Positions 43,956-53,422 of a DNA stretch of 64,000 bases are shown piece after piece; position 1 is the first letter of the stretch; every line of letters begins with the position of its first letter. The DNA lies in assembly GCA_964538375.1 (NCBI GenBank), contig CAZIFQ010000009.1:44825-108824 (forward strand), given 5' to 3'. The DNA comes from JAUUZQ01 sp964538375. GTDB taxonomy: Bacteria > Bacteroidota > Bacteroidia > Bacteroidales > GCA-2748055. The notes under the pieces are model-generated. The model did no database searches. It was not told the origin of the DNA and worked only from the letters and a program-made list of their open reading frames with translations. The translations under genes and the position numbers were made by a program.

Positions 43956-45230
43956 ATGAAAAGGATTTTACCAGCAATACTCCTTCTTCACCTCTTCCTC
44001 CCCTCTGTATTTTCAGCAGCTACTATTGAGGAATTCTTTGAAGAATTACCCTTGACAAATATCAAGATTCTTGAGAAAGAATCTTTTTATGGCAGCATAT
44101 ATGAAATTATGTTTGAACAGCCTATTGACCACATGCATCCTGAGCTGGGTACCTTTTCTCAGCGCTTGTATGTTTCTCACTACGACAAAACCCAACCCGT
44201 TGTTTTAAGCACCGAAGGATATGGTGCAAATTACTATTACACAACAGAGCTGGCTATCGCCCTGAAATGTAACCAAATCATTGCGGAACATAGGTATTTC
44301 GGAAAGAGCGTGCCTGATAGTGCTGATTTTGAATATCTTACTACCTGGCAAGCTGCATCTGATCACCACAGAATCATTGAGAAATTCAAAGAATTTTACC
44401 AGGATAAATGGATCACAACAGGGATTAGTAAAGGTGGACAAACAGTCATGTATCACAGCTATTATTACCCGGATGATGTAGATGCCAGGGTACCCTATGT
44501 TGCCCCACTGAATTTTTCCACGGAAGACCCAAGGATATATAGTTTCCTGGATAATGTCGGAACCTGGAATTGTCGACGCAGGATAAAGAAGTTTCAGAAA
44601 TATGTGCTTAGAAACGAGGACGTACTTATACCTGAGTTTGAAAAATTCTCTGATACTAAAGGATATACCTATGAGTTTGTTGGAGGAACTGAAGCGGCAT
44701 TTGAGTATGTCGTACTTGAATATCCATTTGCTTTCTGGCAATGGGGATATGCCGGCTGCAATGATATTCCAACACCGGAAACCTTACCTCAGAAAACAAT
44801 ACAACATATGAATTCAGTAGCTGGATTCGATTATTTCGCCGATGAGTTTGTGTTGGAGTTCCGTCCCTTTTTCTATCAGGCCCTTACTGAGATGGGATAC
44901 TATGGCTATGAGCTGGACAATTTCAAAAAAGAGCTCAAACATGTAAGCGAATCAGGATTCGAATTTTCCCTCCCAGAAGAGTTGTCCATTACATTTAACC
45001 CTGAAATATCCGTCGACCTGAATAATTTTATCAGTAACAAGGCAGAGAATTTTATTTTCATTTATGGAGAATGGGATACATGGTCAGCCACTGCTGTAGA
45101 ATTATCAGGAGAAACCAATTCCAGGGTATTTTATAACAAAAAGGGCTCACATCGTACCAGAATTCGTCATATGAATTTTGATCAGCAAGAGGAAATCTAT
45201 ACACTGCTGGATTCTTTCCTGGAAAATTAA
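43956..45230 (+). CDS. Secreted S37-family tripeptidyl aminopeptidase-like protease
   Basis: A 424-residue protein with a signal peptide (ending VFSA) and an alpha/beta-hydrolase fold. FEQPIDHMHPELGTFSQRLYVSHYD, LSTEGYGANYY and IIAEHRYFGKSVPD match the S37 (PS-10) / S28-related peptidases. The predicted triad is Ser158 (TTGISKGGQT), Asp374 (FIYGEWDTWS) and His399 (KKGSHRTRI). It probably removes tripeptides, especially after proline, from the N-terminus of exported or environmental peptides. It has no operon partner. Confidence 0.8.
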   Translation: MKRILPAILLLHLFLPSVFSAATIEEFFEELPLTNIKILEKESFYGSIYEIMFEQPIDHMHPELGTFSQRLYVSHYDKTQPVVLSTEGYGANYYYTTELAIALKCNQIIAEHRYFGKSVPDSADFEYLTTWQAASDHHRIIEKFKEFYQDKWITTGISKGGQTVMYHSYYYPDDVDARVPYVAPLNFSTEDPRIYSFLDNVGTWNCRRRIKKFQKYVLRNEDVLIPEFEKFSDTKGYTYEFVGGTEAAFEYVVLEYPFAFWQWGYAGCNDIPTPETLPQKTIQHMNSVAGFDYFADEFVLEFRPFFYQALTEMGYYGYELDNFKKELKHVSESGFEFSLPEELSITFNPEISVDLNNFISNKAENFIFIYGEWDTWSATAVELSGETNSRVFYNKKGSHRTRIRHMNFDQQEEIYTLLDSFLEN

Positions 45231-45231
45231 T

Positions 45232-45939
45232 TTACTGTGAATACTTAAGAATTGCTTCGGGTAATTCTGCAACAATCTTGTCGAGTTTAATCTCTTTGCC
45301 ATGTGCAGGAAAAAAGCTCATACTTCCTGTTTCAATAAGCGTTTGCCAACTCTTCAAAACATCATTCCTACTTTCAGCAAAGGGTGGAAAATGCTCTTTT
45401 TCTGAGAACCCAAGCATATTATCCCCAACAAAGGCCATTCCATTTTCTAAAATCACTGATATAGACCCCATAGTATGTCCTGGTGTATGCACAAGGTAAC
45501 CGGGAATTCCAAATTCATGCAAGTCAAACTTTTCTTCCATTATAATATCAGGAGCCACAGCGTCAACTCGCTGAACACTTTTAGCTAAGCGTCTGCCTGA
45601 CCATGCCAATACCTTACCTTTCCACCTTGTACCATCGGGAATACTGGTTCGTCCTAACCTTAAATTTTCAGCTTCAGCGCTATGAATCAATAACTTGCCT
45701 TTGCATATTTTTTTCAGCGACGCAGCTCCTCCGGCATGATCATAATGAGAATGCGTCAGAACAATAAGTTTCAAATTATCAATTGAGTGCCCTACATCAT
45801 GAAGTGCTTCAAGTATATTATCAGTCATACCCCGATACCCGGTATCAACCATCATCGCCACACTATCTGTGTAAACAAGGAATCCGGATACTTTGGAAAA
45901 ATGTACCCGCTTTACTCCAATTTTTCTATCCATCATCAC
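45232..45939 (-). CDS. Metallo-beta-lactamase-fold hydrolase
   Basis: A 235-residue protein with the di-metal motif LTHSHYDHAGG (His63, His65, Asp67, His68), a further metal ligand in VHTPGHTMGS and FVGDNML. The substrate is unknown; small MBL-fold hydrolases of this size include glyoxalase II-like and lactonase-like enzymes. Its start overlaps the stop of the upstream FAH-family gene by 4 bp, so they form an operon. Confidence 0.85.
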   Translation of the reverse strand: MMMDRKIGVKRVHFSKVSGFLVYTDSVAMMVDTGYRGMTDNILEALHDVGHSIDNLKLIVLTHSHYDHAGGAASLKKICKGKLLIHSAEAENLRLGRTSIPDGTRWKGKVLAWSGRRLAKSVQRVDAVAPDIIMEEKFDLHEFGIPGYLVHTPGHTMGSISVILENGMAFVGDNMLGFSEKEHFPPFAESRNDVLKSWQTLIETGSMSFFPAHGKEIKLDKIVAELPEAILKYSQ

Positions 45940-46547
45940 TTCACATAAAAATCCATGAGCTGTCTGCCTTCGAGAAAGGCCTCCATGTGGTCGTTAATTT
46001 TCACCGGTCCCACTCCGGCGGGCGTACCCGTATAAATTAGGTCGCCTGTTTTTAATGTTACAAACTGCGAGACATAAGCGATAATCTTATCAAAGCTGAA
46101 AATCATATCTGCTGTTGTGCCTTTCTGAACCTGCTCTCCATTCAACTTCAAATTAAACTCCATGTTATTGATATCCTTGAATTCGTTCACCGGTAAAAAC
46201 TCACTTACCGGGGCTGAATAATCAAATCCTTTGGCAATTTCCCACGGCAATCCTTTACTCTTCATCTCCGCTTGAAGGTCTCTCGCTGTAAAATCAATTC
46301 CCAGGCCCACCTCGCTGTAATAACGGGCTGCAAATTTCTCCTGGATACTCCGACCAAGACGATCTATTTTAATAACCACTTCAAGCTCATGATGCACATC
46401 CTTTGAAAATTCCGGATAGAAAAACGGCCTGTTCTTAGTAACAAGTGCAGAATCCGGCTTCATAAAAAATACGGGACGCTCAGGAACAGGATTATTTAAC
46501 TCTTTAGCATGATCAAAATAGTTCCTGCCAATACAGATAATCTTCAT
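45936..46547 (-). CDS. Fumarylacetoacetate hydrolase-family protein
   Basis: The 203-residue protein matches the short FAH-family enzymes: KIICIGRNYFDHAKELNNPVPERPVFFMKPDSAL, HHELEVVIKI (acidic metal ligand), GIDFTARDLQ, WEIAKGFDYSAPVSEFLP and GDLIYTGTPAGVGPV. Family members act as acylpyruvate hydrolases or oxaloacetate decarboxylases (YcgM/FAHD1-like). Translationally coupled to the downstream MBL hydrolase. Confidence 0.88.
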   Translation of the reverse strand: MKIICIGRNYFDHAKELNNPVPERPVFFMKPDSALVTKNRPFFYPEFSKDVHHELEVVIKIDRLGRSIQEKFAARYYSEVGLGIDFTARDLQAEMKSKGLPWEIAKGFDYSAPVSEFLPVNEFKDINNMEFNLKLNGEQVQKGTTADMIFSFDKIIAYVSQFVTLKTGDLIYTGTPAGVGPVKINDHMEAFLEGRQLMDFYVK

Positions 46548-46570
46548 TTCAGGTAAATATTATAAGTAAA

Positions 46571-47338
46571 TCATTTCTTCAGACCGCGAAGTTTGATTGC
46601 AGTAAGCACCTTCTTTGTATAAAGAGGAAAATCTCCCTGCATCATCCAGCTGTAGTAGCCGGGATCTTTTGCCAGGACCTCCTCAACAGTACGCCCTTTA
46701 TGCTTGCCGAAATTGAAAACCTCGACATCATTGTCATCGTAAACAATCCTTCCGGCAAAATCTACATTTCTGTTGTGTGAAGAAAACTCGGCAAGACTGG
46801 AAACATCATTCTTCAGGTTGTCGTAGTAATCCAACTGCGATTTTAATATTTCGTATGTAGCCAATGTGTCAGCCTCAGCACTGTGGGCATTTTCAAGATT
46901 CTTATCACAATAGAATTTATACGCTGCTGTTAAAGTGCGTGGCTCGTTCTTCATAAAAATGATCTGAACATCCACGAATTTTCTCTTCTTCATGTCGATA
47001 TCTACATCTGCCCTCAGGAACTCTTCAGCAAGCAGGGGAATATCAAATTTCGTTGAGTTGTATCCTGCAAGGTCACAGCCCTCAAAATCTTTGGCGATAG
47101 ATTTGGCAATTTCTTCAAACCGTGGCGCATCCTTCACATCCTCATCTGAAATACCATGAATCTCCGTGGATTTTGTTGGGATAGGCATTCCCGGATTCAC
47201 CCGAATAGTTTTTGTACTCTCATTCCCATTCAAATCAACCTTCAGATAAGATAATTCAACGATCCTGTCATTAGCCACGTTTATACCAGTGGTCTCAAGG
47301 TCAAAAAATATAATAGGGTTGTTCAGTTCTAATTTCAT
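46571..47338 (-). CDS. DnaQ-like 3'-5' exonuclease with C-terminal DUF3820-type domain
   Basis: A 255-residue protein. The DEDDh exonuclease domain (1-175) has IIFFDLETTG (Asp13, Glu15), the second Asp near GYNSTKFDIPLLAEEF and the final motif HSAEADTLATYEIL. The C-terminus (about 200-255, FNFGKHKGRTVEEVLAKDPGYYSWMMQGDFP) is a small domain also seen after exonuclease X-like and DUF3820 proteins. It probably degrades single-stranded DNA in repair or proofreading. It lies 23 bp after a FAH-family gene's start region and just downstream of dnaN. Confidence 0.88.
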   Translation of the reverse strand: MKLELNNPIIFFDLETTGINVANDRIVELSYLKVDLNGNESTKTIRVNPGMPIPTKSTEIHGISDEDVKDAPRFEEIAKSIAKDFEGCDLAGYNSTKFDIPLLAEEFLRADVDIDMKKRKFVDVQIIFMKNEPRTLTAAYKFYCDKNLENAHSAEADTLATYEILKSQLDYYDNLKNDVSSLAEFSSHNRNVDFAGRIVYDDNDVEVFNFGKHKGRTVEEVLAKDPGYYSWMMQGDFPLYTKKVLTAIKLRGLKK

Positions 47339-47419
47339 TTCTCTTTCATTATTGTTGTGATAAAGGTAAAAGGTTTTGTTGGGAATAAAATGCTAAAGCG
47401 CTGAAATATGAATAAAAAA

Positions 47420-47440
47420 GACGCGCCAGGTGACGCGTCT
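47420..47440. repeat. AGACGCG palindrome between dnaN and the exonuclease gene
   Basis: Arms AGACGCG and CGCGTCT are exact complements around a 7-base spacer (CCAGGTG type). The same core appears at 14489-14510. With an A tract on one side and T-poor other side it may work as a terminator for dnaN, or be a dispersed repeat. Confidence 0.5.
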
Positions 47441-47465
47441 CTATAAAAAAGTTCAATATATACTG

Positions 47466-48596
47466 TTATGCGTTTATCATCATTGGCATCAGCAACATCA
47501 GTATATCCTCATTTTCATCATCTGCTGCTGAAGGAAGAAGTATACCTGCTCTTGTTGGATCCGACATCTCCATAACCACATCTGAGGTGGTCAGGTTAGC
47601 CAAAATCTCAATCAGGAATGTTGATTTGAATCCAATCTCCATTTCTTCACCTTCATACTGACAATTCAGACGCTCATTTGCAGATATGGAAAAATCAATA
47701 TCCTGGGCTGAGATAGACAGTTGGTTACCTGACAGTGCTAATTTCACAAGGTTGCTGGCCTGGTTGGAGAACACTGAAACCCTGCGCAATACATTATAAA
47801 ATTCAATCCTATCAATGGTCATCTTGTAAGGATTGTCAGTTGGAATAACTGAATTATAACTTGGATAGTTCCCTTCAACAAGGCGACAAACCATTTTATA
47901 GTTTGTAAGTGTGAAAGCAGCATTTTTATCATCAAAATCCAGTTTCACTAAATTTTCCTCTTTAGGAAGAATATTTCTTAGCAAACTGGCGGGCTTTTTA
48001 GGGAGAATAAATGAAGAAGCAGATTCTGCCTTCACATCCGTTCTCTTATATCTTACCAGCTTATGTGCATCTGAAGCAACAAATGTTGTGTCATCTGGAG
48101 AGAGCTCCATGAAGATACCATTCATAACCGGACGCAGTTCATCATCTGCTGTTGCGAACAAGGTTTTATTGATTCCGTTAAGCAAAACATCACCTTCAAT
48201 CTCCAGAGACTGCTTCTGATCATCTTTGATAACAGGCATCTGTGGAAACTCAGCACCATTTTGTCCCATGATGGTAAATTTTCCACTCTCTGATTGAATG
48301 ACAATCATCATGGAGTTGTTATCAATCTCAAAGGTTAGGGGGATATCCGAAAACTCCTTTAAAATGTCAGCTAAAATTTTTGCAGGAATAGCAATATCTC
48401 CTGACCCATCCGTGTTTTCTAACTGCATTGAAGTGACCAGGGTAGATTCCAGGTCAGATGCGGTAATTTCCAATTTTCCATTCTCCATGGAGAAAAGAAA
48501 ATTATCGAGAATTGGTAAGGTATTTTTATTGCTTATTACCCGGCTAATTGCCTGGAGATGACTGAGCAATTCGATACTGGAGACTACAAATTTCAT
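47466..48596 (-). CDS. dnaN: DNA polymerase III beta subunit (sliding clamp)
   Basis: A 376-residue clamp with the expected three repeated domains: MKFVVSSIELLSHLQAISRVISNKNTLPILDNFLF at the start, PAKILADILKEFSD, FVASDAHKLVRYKR and the C-terminal LLMPMMIN tail. It encircles DNA and tethers polymerase III. No dnaA or cluster of DnaA boxes is visible nearby, so this is not clearly the origin. The 48597-48811 gap between it and the gldG-associated gene holds no ORF. Confidence 0.95.
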   Translation of the reverse strand: MKFVVSSIELLSHLQAISRVISNKNTLPILDNFLFSMENGKLEITASDLESTLVTSMQLENTDGSGDIAIPAKILADILKEFSDIPLTFEIDNNSMMIVIQSESGKFTIMGQNGAEFPQMPVIKDDQKQSLEIEGDVLLNGINKTLFATADDELRPVMNGIFMELSPDDTTFVASDAHKLVRYKRTDVKAESASSFILPKKPASLLRNILPKEENLVKLDFDDKNAAFTLTNYKMVCRLVEGNYPSYNSVIPTDNPYKMTIDRIEFYNVLRRVSVFSNQASNLVKLALSGNQLSISAQDIDFSISANERLNCQYEGEEMEIGFKSTFLIEILANLTTSDVVMEMSDPTRAGILLPSAADDENEDILMLLMPMMINA

Positions 48597-48811
48597 AGGT
48601 CTTTATTATTTTTAACGATATAGTTTATCAAAAGTGATCTTCATATCATTTGAACTATCAATAATACGAAAAAAAAATGTGATTTCAGATATGCTTTATT
48701 AGTTAATATCAAGAGAAAAGTAGCTTACGAAAGATTGTGATCTCTCCACAAAACCAGTGTTATCACTCCTGTTCGACGAAACGCTCTGTTTAAAAAGCAG
48801 TGTTGATAATT

Positions 48812-49753
48812 CTATAAGCCAGGAAGATATACCTCCAATCCCCTTATAAGCAGATCGAGATAGGTGTAGTTTACAATTAATATTTGCGGATTCTGATCAA
48901 AGATGAGCAGCGCATTATACAGATCGGGCTTGTCCTCCCCTGCCTTAAACCAGTGATAAATTTTCAATTCATGAGTATGCCCACGAAAATCTGTAACCAT
49001 GATTTTTGAAGATGGTGCAGAATGATCAAATTCGGCGGGGACTCTTGATTCAGGCAGAAACTCTTCAAACCGGATTGCCGTAAAGTATGAAAGAAACAAA
49101 CGCATTTTTCGATCAGACACCAGCACTTTACGCCCATCAGCATCGGTAACAATCAGATTTGCTGAAGTATCCTGCACAACAGAGAATCCGGTTCCATATA
49201 ATGGCTGTATGCTTACTGCTGAAATTTCATCCGGCAGAAGATTAATCAGCAAGTGATCCCTGTAATGGTCGGCTTCAGCGGAATAGACTTTCTGTACCGT
49301 TAAATTATCATAGCCCGGAAGCTCGACTATATAAGCGTTTTCATCTCCCTCATTAAATATGATATTCTTACCCCTGAAAACCTGGAAGCAGAAAGAAGAA
49401 GCCAGTCTCCGACCTTTATAGAATCTCAGGTTGACGCTTTCCTTAGAAGCATGAATCTCCCCAACTGAAATGATCGAAACTACCCTGAAATTAGAAGTAG
49501 TGTATAATAAACTCTCCACCGGGATTGAATTGAGTGTTTCATTCCCACTCAACTGCCATGCGTCTCCATCTTTTATAAACCTTAGCGTATCTAAGGAGCT
49601 TATGACTTCGATCTTGTCTACCTTCCCTGGAGATTCTAATAATATTCCTTCAAACCCTTCGCGGAGCGTACTCCACGGATCACTCAGCAGGAGAATAATT
49701 GTTCCGGCAGAGATCAGTACAAGGAAAATAATAACAAATAGCCGGGTCTTCAT
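48812..49753 (-). CDS. DUF4340-like membrane-anchored protein, downstream of gldG
   Basis: A 313-residue protein with one N-terminal membrane helix (about 5-25, LFVIIFLVLISAGTIILLL) and a large beta-rich extracytoplasmic part, typical of DUF4340-like proteins that accompany GldG/ABC-2-associated genes. It starts 1 bp after the gldG stop, so it is translationally linked to the gliding ABC transporter. It probably is an accessory subunit of that transporter. Confidence 0.65.
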   Translation of the reverse strand: MKTRLFVIIFLVLISAGTIILLLSDPWSTLREGFEGILLESPGKVDKIEVISSLDTLRFIKDGDAWQLSGNETLNSIPVESLLYTTSNFRVVSIISVGEIHASKESVNLRFYKGRRLASSFCFQVFRGKNIIFNEGDENAYIVELPGYDNLTVQKVYSAEADHYRDHLLINLLPDEISAVSIQPLYGTGFSVVQDTSANLIVTDADGRKVLVSDRKMRLFLSYFTAIRFEEFLPESRVPAEFDHSAPSSKIMVTDFRGHTHELKIYHWFKAGEDKPDLYNALLIFDQNPQILIVNYTYLDLLIRGLEVYLPGL

Positions 49754-49754
49754 C

Positions 49755-51464
49755 TTATGAAGTGTATTTTTTCTTGCGGAAATAGTAGAAAGTTAAACCA
49801 AAAAGTACAATGACAAATACAGGAAGAACAGTATTAACAAGCATCCATGTTCTTACCTTCTTCTTGTTCTTCATCACTTCCATGTTGAGTAATCTGAGCT
49901 TAAATTCACGGGAGCGAAGTTCCATCAAACCAACTTCGTCGGTCATATAATTAACCAGGTTCATTACAAACTCGAGATTACCGAACATTTGCCCGGTATA
50001 CTCTTCATAACCGAGTGGCAAGGGCCAATAACGCCCATTTTGGAAAGTTATTTCATTCCTGATGATATCGCCATCCCCCACTACCACCATACTTGTAGTC
50101 TTACTCTCCTTAATGATTTCGATATCAGCCGGGTAAACACCGCCAGGCACAGCATAATTTTTATAGAAAGATTCAAATTCTCCCTCGAGCAATATTGCAA
50201 CAGGCAAATGTTGTTGGGTCAATACATTTGGATCAGGTTCCCGGGTGGCCTCTTCAACCAAAATCCTCATGGGTACACCCTGGCTTAAACTATTAGCGGA
50301 AGATGCTAAAAGAACCGTCTTTTTAATCTTATTCCCGCTGTTTTCCACAATACCCAGTGCAGAAACAAACTGACCCTTGATGTAATTCAGCCCATTGGTA
50401 ACAGGATGTCCCGGATATGCCGTGAACATTGGGTAATATTTGAGTGATCTAAGGACGAACTTCTCCTCTTCTCCTGCGGGAGCAATATTCACCGGCACTT
50501 TATAGCATTGAATATCTGTAATAAGATTATAGTCGATTCTTACACCATACTTAAACAAGAGGTCCTCGGTATTTATTTCATTGGCCAGGCCAATAGTCAT
50601 TCCCGAAGCCAGGCTGTCTGCCTCAGTCAGCACGGGGTCGAGAAACCACAATACCTTCCCACCTCTCATTATGTACTGGTCAATGGCAAATTTATCCTGC
50701 TCATTAAAAGGGTATAAGGGCTGTGCAATAATAATGGCCTCGTAGTCATTGAGCACCTGGGCATTTCCATTGATGAATCCCCTGTCGACCTGGAAATAAT
50801 TCCGAAGTTCCTCCATGATACTGGCTGTTTGCATGGAATCCAGCTCGCCATGACCCTCGATAAAAGCAATTTTTGGGACCTTCTCCAGTGTTAAACTGAA
50901 AATAGCCCTTGCAAACTGATATTCAATGGATTGTATTGAGTTATTTAAAACAACTTCTTCAGGTAGAGAACGATTTGTCTTTAAGAGGTTCAATGGGAAT
51001 TCACTTCCCCGATAAGATACAATAGCTCCCGGGAAAATGTATTTTTCAAGCATCCCGGCTTCACCGTCCGGCACTTCAATAGACTCCACCTTCAGTCCTT
51101 TATCTCTTATTCCACGAATTACTTTCTTCCTGATTTCCAGGTCCGGCTCTTCAAAAAGATTGATGAATTCATACTGCAGGTTATCACCTCCATATGCCCT
51201 GAACTCATCCAACATTTCCCTGATGGCCAACTGAAAGCGCATATAATTTGGAGGAAGGTCCCCGTCAAGGTATACCCTCACATAAACCACATCATCTAAC
51301 TCTTTTAAAAGGGTTTTTGTTGTATTTGATACAGTATATCTCTTTTCGGTGGTAAGGTCTATCCTGAAGAAGCGATAACCTGCACCTACAGCAATTATCA
51401 ATAGCACAAATAGTGCTATAAAGTACTGTACCAGGTGTTTTTTTCTTAATTGCTTCTTATTCAT
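49755..51464 (-). CDS. gldG: Gliding-motility ABC transporter auxiliary protein GldG
   Basis: A 569-residue protein with membrane helices near each end (about 13-30 and 545-565) and a large ABC-2-associated extracytoplasmic domain. KRYTVSNTTKTLLKELDDVVYVRVYLDGDLPPNYMRFQLAIREMLDEFRAYG and KIAFIEGHGELDSMQTASI are GldG hallmarks. GldA, GldF and GldG form an ABC transporter needed for gliding in flavobacteria, though it is present in non-gliding Bacteroidota too. It follows gldF by 3 bp. Confidence 0.9.
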   Translation of the reverse strand: MNKKQLRKKHLVQYFIALFVLLIIAVGAGYRFFRIDLTTEKRYTVSNTTKTLLKELDDVVYVRVYLDGDLPPNYMRFQLAIREMLDEFRAYGGDNLQYEFINLFEEPDLEIRKKVIRGIRDKGLKVESIEVPDGEAGMLEKYIFPGAIVSYRGSEFPLNLLKTNRSLPEEVVLNNSIQSIEYQFARAIFSLTLEKVPKIAFIEGHGELDSMQTASIMEELRNYFQVDRGFINGNAQVLNDYEAIIIAQPLYPFNEQDKFAIDQYIMRGGKVLWFLDPVLTEADSLASGMTIGLANEINTEDLLFKYGVRIDYNLITDIQCYKVPVNIAPAGEEEKFVLRSLKYYPMFTAYPGHPVTNGLNYIKGQFVSALGIVENSGNKIKKTVLLASSANSLSQGVPMRILVEEATREPDPNVLTQQHLPVAILLEGEFESFYKNYAVPGGVYPADIEIIKESKTTSMVVVGDGDIIRNEITFQNGRYWPLPLGYEEYTGQMFGNLEFVMNLVNYMTDEVGLMELRSREFKLRLLNMEVMKNKKKVRTWMLVNTVLPVFVIVLFGLTFYYFRKKKYTS

Positions 51465-51467
51465 GTC

Positions 51468-52208
51468 CTACCATTTACTCTTTTGCAATACGAGGCGTGT
51501 AGATAAAATAAACAATGCCATAACTCCAAAGAAATACAGCAAGTCTCTCGAATCAAGTACTCCCCTGCTTATTGAATTATAGTGATAATCTATACCCATT
51601 CTTGAGACCAGGTATTCCAAAGATCCGCTTCCTGCAAGTCCCCCAAGGAAATCAAATCCCAGGTACATTATAAATGATAAAAGCACGGCAATGATAAAGG
51701 AAACTATCTGGTTTTCGGTAATCGCCGATGCAAAGATTCCGATGGCTGAATATATTCCACCCAAAAACAGCAATCCAATATACGATCCCCATGTACCTCC
51801 TATGTCAATATTCCCCGGAGGATTTCCCAATCTTGAGACAGACCAGAAAAATATAAGTGTTGGAAGCAATGATAACAAAATCAGTGTCCATGAAGCTAGA
51901 AATTTAGCAAAGATTATCTGCAGGTCAGTTACCGGCCGGGAATAGAGCAACTCCAGTGTACCCATTCTTTTTTCATCAGCGATCATTCGCATGGTGATAG
52001 CAGGAACAAGGAAGAGGAAGGCCCAGGGTGCCAGTCCAAACATACTATCCAGTGTGGCATAGCCATTTTCCAGTATATTCATCTCTCCCTGGAATACCCA
52101 CAAGAAAAAGCTATTGAACAAGAGGAATACGATAATGACAACGTATCCTGTCAATGAACTGAAAAACCCTCTTATCTCTTTATTGAATATTGTCCACATC
52201 CGCTTCAA
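51468..52208 (-). CDS. gldF: Gliding-motility ABC transporter permease GldF
   Basis: A 246-residue ABC-2 permease with six membrane helices. MWTIFNKEIRGFFSSLTGYVVIIVFLLFNSFFLWVF, WAFLFLVPAITMRMIADEKRMGTLELLYSRPVTDLQI and the LGNPPGNIDIGGTWGSYIGLLF segment match GldF. The partner ATPase GldA is not in the window. It is 40 bp downstream of the SpoIID-like gene. Confidence 0.9.
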   Translation of the reverse strand: MKRMWTIFNKEIRGFFSSLTGYVVIIVFLLFNSFFLWVFQGEMNILENGYATLDSMFGLAPWAFLFLVPAITMRMIADEKRMGTLELLYSRPVTDLQIIFAKFLASWTLILLSLLPTLIFFWSVSRLGNPPGNIDIGGTWGSYIGLLFLGGIYSAIGIFASAITENQIVSFIIAVLLSFIMYLGFDFLGGLAGSGSLEYLVSRMGIDYHYNSISRGVLDSRDLLYFFGVMALFILSTRLVLQKSKW

Positions 52209-52248
52209 AATAATTTGCTAAAATAATGCATTGGCTTTTCTATACCAA

Positions 52249-53421
52249 CTAAAAATCCATGTCAGGAAGACTGGAATCCGGTAAATCTTCATAATTCATC
52301 AACCTTACATTATAAAAGTAGAACTGAATTATGTCCTTATAATTGTATCCATCGCGAGCCATCTTCATAGCTCCTTCCTGGCTCAGCCCTATCCCATGTC
52401 CGTATCCTTTTCCCCAAATTAATATTTTACCATCTTCCTCAGGAAACATATTGAAGAAAGTTGATTTCATATTCCAATCCTCTCGTATCTTTGTAAACCT
52501 GATTGTATCCTTGTCGAGCACAAAGTACTTTTTCCTATGTAATTGCTGGACATATAATAATTCCTCCGGCAATTTTTTAACCGAATTCATACCATTATCA
52601 AGCAAGTAGTTTTTCCAATCTGCGTAATCAATAGTATCAGTCCATTTTGCATGTGGCTGTTGAAGGGAATGCGGATCCATCACTGCCTGAAGGTAGTCTA
52701 GAGGATTAAGCCAAACATCAGAGGATCTCTGTGTCTCTCCCCCGCTATTTGAATGATATACTGCTGTAATCAGTTTGTAATGAAAATCTGCAACAACTTC
52801 CCCTGAAGTTTCAAAAACAGCTTTCGGAATTTCAGGATTATATATGCTTCTTCCTTTATATACCTGGCAATGTACACCATCACAAAGTGAGAATCCCTCC
52901 TCCCTGTGTTTTTCAAACTCTTTTAAGGCATAAGTTCTGCTTAAGAGTGAATGTGCCTTATAAAGCTCCGGTTCTGCATTCGGTCCTAACTCAGACTCTA
53001 ACACACCGGCAATGTATTTATCAAAGTCGACCCTGTTAATAATATTTATAAAATCTGTCTTAGATTCAATAAGCAGGTCGTCATCATAGGAGCGGGAATC
53101 CAGGGCAGGAATAACGGGACGTATTCTGAATGTTCCATCCAGTACAAGACTTTCAATCACGATGGAACTGAAATCTCCAAATTCCTGTGATGCATTGTGA
53201 AGATGAACCCTGCTGTCTTTTAATACAGCAAAGAGAATCTCCCCCTTTTTCATCTCAGTAATAACAACTTGATTGCTTTTGACAATATACTGTCCGCTGG
53301 TGCAATACACAACTATAGAGTTTACCACCTGGTCGTTATACAGTCCGATCTTTATCATCTGACCGAAACCTATGCGGAAGACTAAGCTAAGAAGAATTGT
53401 CACCAGGATTTTCCTGCTCAT
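52249..53421 (-). CDS. SpoIID/LytB-domain protein
   Basis: The 390-residue protein has a signal peptide (ending GFG) and a SpoIID domain (about 120-340): VDFDKYIAGVLESELGPNAEPELYKAHSLLSRTYAL, then YHSNSGGETQRSSDVW and GKGYGHGIGLSQEGAMKMA. SpoIID enzymes are lytic transglycosylases that act on glycan strands without stem peptides; in Bacteroidota the role is probably cell-wall remodelling. The start is 1 bp after the lpxB stop. Confidence 0.88.
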   Translation of the reverse strand: MSRKILVTILLSLVFRIGFGQMIKIGLYNDQVVNSIVVYCTSGQYIVKSNQVVITEMKKGEILFAVLKDSRVHLHNASQEFGDFSSIVIESLVLDGTFRIRPVIPALDSRSYDDDLLIESKTDFINIINRVDFDKYIAGVLESELGPNAEPELYKAHSLLSRTYALKEFEKHREEGFSLCDGVHCQVYKGRSIYNPEIPKAVFETSGEVVADFHYKLITAVYHSNSGGETQRSSDVWLNPLDYLQAVMDPHSLQQPHAKWTDTIDYADWKNYLLDNGMNSVKKLPEELLYVQQLHRKKYFVLDKDTIRFTKIREDWNMKSTFFNMFPEEDGKILIWGKGYGHGIGLSQEGAMKMARDGYNYKDIIQFYFYNVRLMNYEDLPDSSLPDMDF

Positions 53422-53422
53422 A

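Noticed and set aside
48597..48811. Replication origin next to dnaN
   Set aside because: No dnaA, and no cluster of DnaA-box-like sequences is visible; dnaN is often unlinked from the origin in this phylum.
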